Shown: piece by piece, positions 13,675 to 26,300 of the stretch | How positions within the stretch are numbered: position 1 is the stretch's first letter | How the letters are laid out: each line of letters opens with the position of its first letter | DNA from: Cruorifilaria tuberocauda | Taxonomy: Eukaryota > Nematoda > Chromadorea > Rhabditida > Onchocercidae | NCBI GenBank assembly: GCA_013365365.1 | Contig: JABVXU010000382.1 | Coordinates: 1 to 52,707, forward strand | Length of the DNA stretch: 52,707 nucleotides | Reading direction: 5' to 3' | Notes under the pieces: model-generated | The model's input: only the letters and a program-made list of their open reading frames with translations | Told to the model about the DNA's origin: nothing | The model's database searches: none | Position numbers and translations under genes: made by a program

Positions 13675-16600
13675 ACACATACACGCGTGTACACGCACGT
13701 ATAAATACGCACAGACATATGTAAATGATGTTGAAGTGGTGGTAAATGGAAGAGAGAGTGGAAGGAAAGAATCTCTCGGAAGTAAGCAATAGTTACTATT
13801 CTTTGTCTTGTCATTTTATCTATTGGAAGAGTAAGTGAAGAGCTAAGTGATACAAGCACTGAGTGGACAACTGAATGGACAAATGGACAGTCGACGAATG
13901 ACCAAATGAATTCTCTAAAATATCTGATAAAATAATATTAAATTACTTCAGAGAATAACTATCATTTTCAAAAAAATTATGTCAATTACATGAAATTAGC
14001 ATTAATTAATTAATTAATTAATATGAAGATTCCCTAACAAAAAATATTCCAGTATAATAAATATGCTTAAACAAATGTTTCATTTTAGTTTATGTTTATG
14101 TTAATAATAAAAACTGTACAAGTAACAAAAAGTAACATTTTCAAAATAATAAAATTATGAAAAAAAAAGCTATGAAGAAATTTCATTATGAATTTATAGA
14201 AAAGTAAATAAATATTTGAAATCAAAATTTTATTTAAATTTATAAAATTAAAATTTAAAGTTTATTTCAAACGTTATCAATGTTCTTTATTTGCAATTTT
14301 AATCTCTATCTTATCAATTGTTTTATCAATTTTTGCTACAATTAATTTATTTCTTAAATTTAAATATTTTTAGAAATTCATTCGTAAATTACTGTCAGAT
14401 AAATGCAAATCTATATTTTGTATAAATAATTACGGTGAAAAGAAAAAAAAAACAATGATCGGTAATAAACACAAAAATTTTTAAGTTAAATGATCAGAAT
14501 AAAGAATAAAGAATGAATTTTATTTCATTTAGATTAAATTATCTTTTGTTTTTATAGCTTAAAAAATTTTTATAAAAAGAAAAAAGCTGAAAATTTGAAA
14601 AAATTCATTAATACTTTGAAAGAAAAAAGTTTTTTTTAATTAAAAATAACAATTTTTTAATTTGAGAATTAAAATAAATTTTAAATTTCAGTTAATATTA
14701 ATTAAATTTCCAATTTTTGTTAAAGAAAAATATTCAACAGACAGAGAGAGAGAGAGAAATGAAAAAAAAGATGAACAAATTTCGGATGGTAGCGTAACCA
14801 AATTAAAATACAGCTTCTCTCTATAAGCTTTCAATCGTTTCTAAAACAAACTATGAAATGAAATTAAGCAATAAATATTTGCATGGAATAAACTGAAATT
14901 TGCTATCAATTCAATTCTCTATTTATCATTTATAACAGATATTATTATCAGGAAAAGCGTTTGAAAAGCGAAAGTAAAAAAAATTGAATAAAATATTTCA
15001 AAAATAAATGTATTGAATCAATTCTCTTTAATTTTTGAAAATTTTTCGATTTGAATAAAATACAATTTGAAATGAATAAATGAATGTAAATTAAATTGAA
15101 ATCCATAAATGTCTTTTTATATTGAATTGGAAAATAAATAAAATTTGTGAAATTTTAAAAGAGTGTAAATAGAAAAGTAGGGAAAAGGAGAGGGAGGAGA
15201 ACAGAAATTGAGGGAAAAGATTATATTCTCAATTTCATTTTTTTTACTTTTTAAATTCCAATAAATAAGAAAACAAAAGAAAAAAAAACATAATGGATTC
15301 CCTGAAGAGGGAATCTCTTTCGGATTCGCTGAATATTTTAACGGAAATGGAATCAGTCATTCAATTCTTCTCTATCAATTTCTCCTTTTCTTTCTTTTTT
15401 TTGGAAATTTAAAAATTAAAAATATTTGTTATTGATATAAAAATGATCGACTAATCGATCGATCGATCGGTTGATTAATTTATGATTTTTTTTCATTTGC
15501 ATTTTTCAGTGAAGGAAAAGTTCTATTTTAACGATTTCTTTTCATTCCTTTTTTTTAAATTTCACGAAATCTAACACTTCATCCGTTTTTTAAATGTAAC
15601 AAAAAAAAATCATTCAAATGGAAGTCATTTTCTTTGTAGAAAAGAATATATGAGAAATTTAAGAAATAATGTCAAATAAAAAAATTTTACTTTAACAATG
15701 AAAGGAACAATTTGCAAATAACAGTCAATTATTACTGTAATTGTTGACAGCGTACTGTAATATCGAGTGTATAGCGTACTGTAATATTGAGTGTATAGCG
15801 TACTGTAACATTGAATGTATAATGTACTGTAACATAGAGTGTACAGTAAAATTAAGCATAAGTTTGCATACTGTGAAATTGAGCATAAGCTTGCGTACCG
15901 TAACATTACGCATAATCCTGCGTACTGTAACAATAAACGCAGGTTTCCGTACCGTAACATTAAGCATTAGCTTGTATACTGTAACATTAAGATTAGCTTT
16001 TTTTGGAAATAAAATTTCATAATTTTTTTATTTTATTTTTTTTAACTTTTCATTTTCATTTCTTCATTAATTTCAAAAGTTGCTTCCATAGTTTTTGCAT
16101 TAATTTATTCAGCAATTCTTAATAAATAATGAATATTTTCTGTAATCAAGAATTTAAATGAAAATTGAAATGAAATGATTGAAAAATAATTTAATTTTAA
16201 GCTTACAAAATTTAAATACTAATTTATCATTTGTCTTTTCGCAAAATTTTATATCTTAAAATTGTATATAATACAAAAATGGAAAATATTGATTGTAAAA
16301 GGAGTGAATTTAATATCGGTTTAAAATTTACAGAATAACGGTAATAAATTTGCAACATGAACCTGTTAAACAATCATATAACGAATAAGTACTGTATTAA
16401 ATAGTTATGTCTATCATAGAAGTAGTAGTCGAAGAACTAGATTTAATTTTAATTCGGAGAGATTTTATTGGCTTTAATGTTCAGTTAAAATAGGATGAAT
16501 TTCTTTAATCAAAATCGAGAATGAAAATCGAGAGAAGGATGAAATAATTAAAACCTAAATTAAATCCATGATAATTATTCGTCAATAAACTACAGTAAAC

Positions 16601-17316
16601 CTCTAAAAATAACTTTTAAAGCAAATATGCAAATTTTCTAGTATTAGTTCATTCTTAATTGTATGTCAATCATCGACTTCACTACTTTTTTGATTTTAAA
16701 TTGATGATAACTAATTTTTTTCTCCTTTCAAACGTCATTTCATGTAATTTTCCATCAGATCAGATGATAGTCGCGGTATTACTCTCAAAAATACTGAGGT
16801 ATCTCAGCAGATATAGAAGAATTTATAGAGAAAAAAATTGACTGCTTAAATTATTAGTTTTAGGTTAGTGGAATAAACTGTTGAAGAGATGAATATAACT
16901 ATGGAAAAAGCTAAAAAACAAACATTGAGGAATCAGTATTATTTTGTAGTTGGCAATTTGCTTTAAGCTTTTAGACAAATTCAACAAAATTCCATAAAAC
17001 TTTTCATTTAACTTAAATAAAGTAATAAAAATTTGTTCTATTGTTTATAATATCCATTAATAAATGAAAAAAAAACGTGGAAATCGAGTTCACGTAAGTA
17101 TTTACAATGACACTTTCAAAATTCGTGATAAATGTTCAGATTCAGAATTAGCTTCCATGCGTTTGTTTACGTAGCATACGAAGACTCGTGACGTAACATA
17201 TGGACATTTATGACGTGCCATATGGATATATATTATTGATGATCACATCATTTTAAATCTTTAGCGATATTTATCAGATACGTTTGAATATCGTTGAACT
17301 TTATAGCAGGATGGAG

Positions 17317-17360
<44 letters not shown>

Positions 17361-20300
17361 AGAGAGATGATTAAAAATTTTCAAAGATAAAAAATCAAAA
17401 AAAATAGTCAAATAATAATATAATTATTATTGTTAAGTAAGTTTTAAAATTCACCTAAACAAAATTATCACTAAATTAATTAAATAAAATTTATTGCAAA
17501 CGAATTTTATCAGAATTTATTTAAAAATCAAATTTCATTCATAAAATTGCTTTTTTTCAAAATTTATTGTTTATTTATAATTTATTAAAAATTTTAACAA
17601 ATTAACAATACATATTCTAATATTTCAATTTTAATAGACTGAAATTTTTAATAGATTCGATTAATTAAAACATTTAATTGCTAAGCGAATTCATTGGAAA
17701 TAAATGACTTTCATTAAAAAGATAAGTTATCGGTTGTTTTGATTTTAATTTTGTAACAATTTTAAAAACAAAGCACAAATTATTACTCTCAAATTGTTTT
17801 AACAAAGTATAAATTATTACTTTCGAATTATTTTAACAATCTGAAAGTAATAATTTATCCTTTATTTTTAGAACTGTCAGAAAATTAAAATCAAAACAAC
17901 TAACAGCTTATCATTTTAGCTTCTTCGCTTTAACTTAATAATCTTTTCAATTTGATCATTTGAAATTATTGCGTCATTTTTAAAACGGATATTGTATTAC
18001 AGCTATCGTGGGCGTCTAGAAATTTTAAATTCCTTTCTATTATCATAATTTTGCACAAAATTTACAAACAGTTTCCGATATTTTATAAATGATTAAGATC
18101 AGCGACAAACACACTTTTAAAAATATTAAGTAATAAATTTAATCCGAACCAATTTTCAACTTTTTTAATTTTCAAAATATATTTAAATCGAAAATACTTT
18201 TTAATCAAACTAATAAAAATTCAAATTCTATTCAAACTTTATATCGGATCAAATTTGCATTTTAAATTTAGTTTAATAAATTACAACAATGATCGTACGA
18301 TGAATGTGCGATAAAATTCAACTTAATAATTTAGAAAATTGAAATAACTAAACAAAAGAAAAAAAATTCAATTCAATACTTGCATAGCAAAGTTTAAATT
18401 TTGGTCAAACTGAGTAATTTATTCTCGAAAGATGAAAGGATTACAAACGAAGTATTAATATTACCTAAGAATTGTTTCTAAAAAGTAATTCGACCTAAAA
18501 TCAATGAAATGCAAAAATTCCCAAATGAAATTGAGGAAGAGAAATAGGAGAGAGGGTGGGAGAGAGAGAAAGGGAGAGAGAAAGAGAATAAATTGATGGC
18601 ATGTTTGGTATGAATTTTTTCCTGCTTTAAAAGTTGAATGATTGTGACAACTTCAAATATCAAAATGACATTAAACTGCCATTTGGAAAAAACACAGAAA
18701 AATTGAAAATTCCAGCAAGGAAATAAAAATTAAAAAAAGAATGAAAATGATGCAGCAATCAAGTTGAACTTTTTCTGGAACTTTTCAACCGAATAATCAA
18801 TGGATAATAAATATCATATGAGAAATGCATTTATTAATTCCAAAAACCAAAAAACAAAAAAACAATACTTTTCAATAAAATATTACAGTATCATAATACT
18901 ACAGTATTCCCTTAATATAAACTTTTTATGAATCAATTTATCAATACTTTTCTCCTACTCACTGTCTTGAAAATAATTTAAAATTTTTTTAATTAACGAA
19001 TAAAATCAATGAATAAGTTATTGATGAATAAGAATTAATGAATAAGAAAATAGTTATAGTGATAAATAGCTACAGTAAAAAGTGAAATAATAAAATAATA
19101 GATTGAAGAAATGATAAAAATAAAAAGGTTAAACTGAAAATCCGCTTTATTTATTTAGTTTAGGGACTTGTATATTTGCGCTAGATAAGCTTTTAGGAGT
19201 ACAAATGATCAATCTTCCTCAACCAAAACTTGCTATTTGGGTTTTCGGTGTCAAATTTTGATTGTCATTGTTGAAAATGATCAGCGATCTATTAAGATTG
19301 GATCAAAGTCTCTTGTAGCAGTTGCTATATTTAACTTCTAATCTATTTGAAATATAAGATTATTGACTGATTGATTGATCAATTTTCCTGTATTATCTCG
19401 GAATAATAAGCTTTAATGTTGAGGAATTAAAAGGTATTATAGAAATTTAATCAACTTTTTAAACCTTGATTAACTTGCATGAAATTGCGTTTACAGCTTT
19501 TTCCGCTTATTCATCATGCAATTAATCAATCGATCAATCAATCACCTAATCAATCAATCAATAATTGAACAATTCTTGTCTATAATGCTATATTTTCCAA
19601 TAATTCTCCATTTATACATGTATCATTGACCTTTAGCACTTTTACTGTCCACTTCTCCCATAACAGATCACTGATAATTGTCCACTTCCCTCCAGAATGG
19701 AACAATAATCCTTTCCTTTTATTATGCAATTTGAACAGATATCGAATACTCCCTCCTTTCCTCCTTCCCTCTCTCTCTCTCTCTCTCTCCCTCTCTCTCT
19801 CCCTCTCCCTTCCTTTGTTAGCTCTTTGTTGGTCAGATTAAAAAGGAGATAAAATGTCCATATTTGATATTACTATGCCTTGTCCAGCACAGCACTATAC
19901 TGTTATCATTTATCAGTTTTCATTTAATAAACGTAAAAAATCCTTTTAAATTAGTAAAGTTTTAAGAAAAAAAATTTCCATAACAATGAATTACAGTAAA
20001 GCTGTAAAGCTAACAAAAAAAAGAAAATAAATCTTCAATGTAAATAAAAAATTATTTTTCTGTACCTTTTCAACGAATTATTTCTAAAATAAGAGTTAAT
20101 TAAAGGAAAAAAACTTACTTACTTAGGGGAAGTTTTTGATAAAAAGTAAAGTAAAAATGAGAGCTAATTATTGTAAAAATTATTTTTCAAAATTTTACAA
20201 ATTTCAATAAAATCTAATCTTTCTTTTGATTCACTGTATAATTTTTTTGATTTTTAGTTTTAACACGATTGAATTTATAAGTTGATAAATTTGATAAATT

Positions 20301-23300
20301 TATATTTTACTTACTTAGTAATATTGTATGCAGAATAATTATTAAATCCAGAAATAAAATATCTATTAAATCTATTAAAATTGAATTAATTGTAAAAATT
20401 TTGAAACCCACTTAACCTTCGAAAATTTTAATTTCGAATACAAATTTGTGAAATTTCATATCACTAACAATGAAAAGTTAGAATATTGAAATTATCAATA
20501 TAAGTATTAAAGTAATGTGATGAAAGTAAAAAATAACGAATAAAAGTAAAATGAACTTTAGAGTAGAATGAGAAATTTCACGAAAATTTTAAATCATAAA
20601 GTGTATTCGTTCAATGATGACGATGTTATCAATAAACAACTGTCATTAACATTGATTATTAATTACGCTAAAAATGTGTAAAAATTTTAAAATTACTACT
20701 TAACAAGTTTTCTAATGGAAATTGAAATTAAAACAAGAAAATAATAAAGAAGTACAAAGTATTAGTAATAAACTGAAATAAAATTAAAGATTAACCTATT
20801 CCTTTCTCCCTCTATTTCTCTCTCCATTCCATTTTTGAAAATAGATTTCATGAATTCAATGATAATTACGATTTCATTAAATTTATTACTTTATTACCTG
20901 TTTACTTACTCGAGTTTAAGGTGAAAGTTGATAATGTTAATTAAGTGTTGTGAATATTCATGATAAGCAATTGTGATATTGACATGCAATAATTAGTGTG
21001 TTAAAAAATGAATTTAATTAAATTAAAATAATATTGCGCAATTACTAAATTACAAACATAAAATATATTAATTACAATTATAAATGATAATTGGAAGAAA
21101 TAATTGATAGAAAATGGGTAATTAGGTAAAGTTTTAACAAAATACAATCTATCATTTATTGAGATTTGAACTTGTCCCATTTTCATTGAAATCAAAACTC
21201 TCTAATCTTCTCTCTCTCTCTCTCTCTTTCTCTCTTTCTCCTTTTCTAATTTTCTCAATGATAACAACCAGTTATGCTATCATATCATACAGTATTATAA
21301 CTATACATTTTCATAACTATCCTATCATATTACAATATTTTCCTATGATAATTTATTATCACTATTTTTCTTTTTTTCATTTATATGGTTATTATGAAAT
21401 CAAATGGATTTTTTATCGCAAAATTTAATTTTTTTTTAAATCAAATATTATGTTTGAAAATAAAGTTAATATTTAAAGTTTATTTTTCAGAGAAAGTTAA
21501 ATTATCAGTTAAAATTGATAAATGAATTTCTTGCAATTCTAAGATTTTAATTTATAAAGTTAATTACTTATTTAGTAATATTGATTTCATTAAGTTTAAT
21601 TAATTAATTTGTTTCTTCAAAATGATGTCAAACAAAAGATTGTACGAAGCATTCATTGCGGCTCAGTTAAAAGAGATAAACTTATAAAGGTCAAATGTTA
21701 ACCATTTCATTCCTTTCCTTCTACGAAAATCTATGAATGCGGTCGATATTACGATGTTCTACAATGATATCTGTTCCACTTCCTCAATTTATTACAATCA
21801 GGTAATCTCTCTCAGGTAAACTGGTCAAGGACAGAAAGGGATAATAGAAAACGATGAAATTCGAGTATTTCAAGAAGTCAAATAATTATCTTGAAATTAA
21901 GACAGCAATAGAGAGTAGTATAAAAGTTATTTTTCTTTTTAGAAATAATAGAATAAGTTAGGTAGTGCAGGAAATATTTACCGTTGAAATGGTAACCTTT
22001 CACCTCTTCTAACAGAATTAAAAAGACCAAAAGAGGTGAGTAAGAGTATAAGAAATGAATCATCAAAAAGTATTTTTGTCTAAAATCAATGCTTCAAATA
22101 TACTAAGAAATAAACTGTAATACAGTAAGTTACAATATTGACCTTCACTAGTAATTTGGATATCGTTTAAAAATTATTCGCCGCTCATAAAATTATTCAA
22201 CGGTAAAAGTGAACCTTGGACAAAGGTTAAGAGATATTATTATATGCATGTCGGATCATTTAGTTTCAAATTTTCAACATTTAATTATTGGCACATTCCG
22301 GACCGTTCGGAGTTAAAATCCGGAAATGCAAGTTATTGAATAATTTACAATTATAGATATAATAAATAACAAAAAATTAAAATTAAAAAGCAACAAATTA
22401 GAATTTTACTGCTTAAAAATATTTGTGATTAATTAACTGATATTAATTAAGCTTAAATAGAAGTGAATTAATTACTACTGCAAATAAAAATTATAACAAT
22501 AAATGACTGATTGCTTTCTTGTTTAGAAGAAAGTAAGCAAACTTAATTACTATATCTTTCTCATTCTCTATTTTGATATTAAAATGAAATTTTATTAGAA
22601 CTTGAAATCAAGAATGATACACGCAAACACGCACACGCATGCACGCACGCAGACACAACTAACCTTTCGTTTCCAAACGGTAAGCGGAGACGGTGTCTGA
22701 TCAGCAAGTTGAAATGGTTTTGTTTCACTCGAGAATTTCAATCTATCGTCAACTTCATCATTCTCTTTTGTCAAATCGACACCTTTCATTGGGAAGCAGG
22801 CACGATCGATCTGAAATTTAAAAATTTCAATTGAAATTGAAATAGTAAATTAAGTGTATGAAAAGAGATAGGGAAATTTTAAGAAATCAAAAATCAATGT
22901 CAATTGTCATATTGATCCGAAAAATTTCCACAAAAGAAAAATTCCTCTAAAGAAAGAATGCATTATTGATGTACTGTAATTATTCTTGTACAGTTTTCTT
23001 TGTTATTTAAATGTCTAATGAATTTGTCAATGTTTCTTAAGTTTGTACATTTAAATTAAATTTTTTAATGTATTTGAATTAATATTGAAATTGTCTGAAA
23101 TTTATTTTGAAAGTTTTAATTAGAACAAATATTTTTGATTTTGATTATGATTACGGTGATATAAATGAATAAACGGATTTCTTTAATTACCTAATACATT
23201 TTCAAACAGTACCATTTTCGCTTATCAGTGAAATCTCTGTAAATACTGTAAAATGATATAATGATATTACTAATCACTTTAATCTTCTTTCATTCATACC

Positions 23301-26300
23301 TTATGCCATTAACTGTACAGCCTTTGAAATAATTTTAAATGAAAATTTAAATTCATTTTAAATGATAATAATGCCAAAAAGACTTACTCTCACATTACTG
23401 ACGTCAATATTTCGTCGCCATTGTACGACATTACCTGAATTCCATAATTATCAGGTAATTGTTGATAAGATAATTTTGAGAAATGTCATCATGGTTTTTC
23501 GATGTTAGTGATAAATTTTACTAAAATGATTCCAATACTTTCAATTATTCCGTCATTTTAATTATTACTTACATTCAGGATTGTGTTTTTTATCATTTAT
23601 CGATGAGTCATTCACGTGGAATTTCGTCACGTCGATATCCGAAGAAATTTCCATTATTGGTGTTGTTTTTTGATGTAACTTTAGATACTTTTTAAATGAT
23701 GGATATTTTTTACGTGATAGAAAACGCCATAAACGTGATGCTTCATTCATGCCACTATCAGTTTTAACATTTTGTAAATTTGTGCTTTTAACTTTTGATG
23801 ATGATAAAAAATGAAGTTTTCCGGATTTTTCCGGATTTTTTGATGCATTAATGACAATTGCATGAGCTGATTGTTTACGACGATTTGTTGGTCGAGCTTT
23901 TAGTACAATGTGTGCTGTACAGAAAGTTTCCGGAATTTTTCTTGATTGAGGCAAATTATCCTGAAAAGAGCGCGCAATTGCAGTGAATGGTAGAATGAAT
24001 TTGTCCGGAAAATTTTTAAAAGTTAAATTTTACAATAAAAAATTGGAAAATAGAGAGAGAGAGAGAGAGAGAGGAAAGAATGAGAATAATATCTTGCAAG
24101 AGTTCGTTCATCTACAGCTATTCATTCGATCCTAACTTAATGATAACTTACTAATTGTAAAAATGATAGTAATACTTTATTTCTCAAAATCATTTTCATT
24201 ATTTCATCCAATTTCTGACTTCAAGTTCATTTTTTTGTTCTTATCCTCCTATCCTTTTAAATTTCAAAATTTTGCAAAAAAAAGTAATAATTCACTAATC
24301 CTTTTATTTTCTTTATTTTTGAAGCGATATTTTTATGTTGATAATATTCGATAATAATATCTAAGTATTAGTATCTAAGTTATCATTAAGTATCTAGCCA
24401 AGTATTAACTTCATTAAAATAAACAGATGAGTCAGTATAATTACTCGAAATTCTCATCTCTCTCTCTCTCTCTCTCTCAATTATCATTATAAAATGAGAT
24501 CATTGAGAATTCATCAATACAAAATCATTTCTCTGTTTAGTAAATTAAACAAATGCTATACGAAATTATTCATAATTTTTTATTTGATAACTTTTCTGCA
24601 AGCCAAATTCTTTTTCCGTTTCTCTCTTTTCATTTCTTTCTTACCAAAAGAGTTACTAAATTTTTTATTAGAATGAAGTAAAGGTAACAAAGGTAAGTAA
24701 CAAAAAGAATGAAAGCAGAAAAATCACATTTCTTTTTAGCAAAAAAAGAGACGATTTTCATTCAGGTAAAGATAATAAAATAAATTTCACCAAAATAAAA
24801 GAAACTGAAATAATTTCAATCGACGTATTCATTTATCAATCAATTAAGTTTTTTCTCCTTTCAATTACAAAAAAATTCATCTTTCATACTTTTAATTAAA
24901 AAAAATTCTTTTAAAAGTAAATAATTCGTTTCAATTAGAGAAATTTTTCCTTCAAATTTCGGTTTTTATGAAAAAAAAAGAATTTCTTCCATTTAAATAA
25001 TTGATGAAAAATGGAAAGAACGAATGAAAAACGAAAAAACGGAAAAACTTTTTCGTGAGAATTTCGTCTTTGAAATTTGATGAAATGATTGGAAATCGAT
25101 TTTGATGTGATTCTTTCTTTCCGATAATCAATTTCCGATTGATTATCATGAAGTTGTTCCACTAACCGTTCCGATTTTGTTACTGAATTATCTGAGTTAT
25201 GCTCTAATTTTGATTCCATATTTTGCTGAAATTGTGGTTTAAAAAAAACATTTTAAATAAGTAAAAATAGAATAATAAAAAAGAATTCATTTATTATCAC
25301 CTGTTACTTTTACTTTTATAAGTTTTAATTAAAATACTAATCATACACAATTATAAAATTATATTTTTAATTATCAGTTATAATTCATTCCTAAAAAAGC
25401 AATTTAATAACTTTCAGATTATTTGCAGAGAATATTTTAGTTGAATTAGTGATAATTAATTATTCACAAAAGTATAATGGAATTAAAATACCTTTAAAAG
25501 ATGGTTTTCTGACTCGACGGGAAATACTGCACTAGCATCAGTAATGGGATTGATGATATCAGTAGTGATAAAGGGTGATAAGTGAGAAGTGGAACGTCCA
25601 GTTAAATCAAAACTGCTCGATGGCAAAGAATCTATTTCCGCAAGAATTTGCGATGTCCATCTGCCGAAAAATAAATAAGTAAATAAACGTATACTTTATT
25701 ATACATTAAAAAGTAACAATTATTCTTTAAAAAAAAAACGAAATAAAAAATGAGATTAAATTTTGAAGTTAAGTTGATTTTATTTAGTTTCAGAATTCTC
25801 TTGAAAAAAATGAAATGAATGAAATTAAATTTAAACCAACCACTTCCAAAGTAATCCAATTCGTTATCATAACATAATTGACAATGATAACTAACAAGGT
25901 AATTTTTTTTGAAGTCTATTTCTATCAAAAAATAGGTTACTAAAATCCAATGAACTTTTCTCATCCTTTCCGTTGACTTTTACTGTCTGAGTTCAGTGTA
26001 ATTTGTCAAATTTGAATGAATAAAAGTAGAGAGTTATGAAAAATATCTCACAGTTTAAAATTTATACTAAGTAAAATAATCAATATTAAATCATTATCAA
26101 TCATTTTACCATGAGTTTCTTGGAGAAATTTTCAATGAAACGAAATAATCAATCAGTATTAATCAATATTGATCAAGTAGCATAAGAGAGAATTAAATGA
26201 AATATCAAAAATATGGAAATTGAAAAAGTGGAAGAGAAAACAAAATTGTCCGTGCAGTACGGAAAATAACCTGGTAACGGAATCCTGATTGCTAAAATCG

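Larger units (their letters stand above)
11414..22663. other. Large intron upstream of exon 12, no exon found besides alternative exon A
   Basis: About 11 kb with no supported exon of gene 1. Contents are listed separately: DR1 cluster, tGCGCAyAT pairs, CT/GA and CA microsatellites, a small plus-strand ORF, a diverged minisatellite, CRE/E-box tandem and a MITE-like element. The rest, including 16023-17150 and 19820-21180, is plain AT-rich DNA. Confidence 0.5.

Noticed and set aside
13495..13859. Three overlapping minus-strand ORFs rich in Val/Cys
   Set aside because: They are readings of the CA microsatellite and flanks in different frames; no start or splice context.
15625..16022. Overlapping ORFs with repeated ILQYA or YCNIECI units
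   Set aside because: Same cause: minisatellite with near multiple-of-three units, open on both strands.
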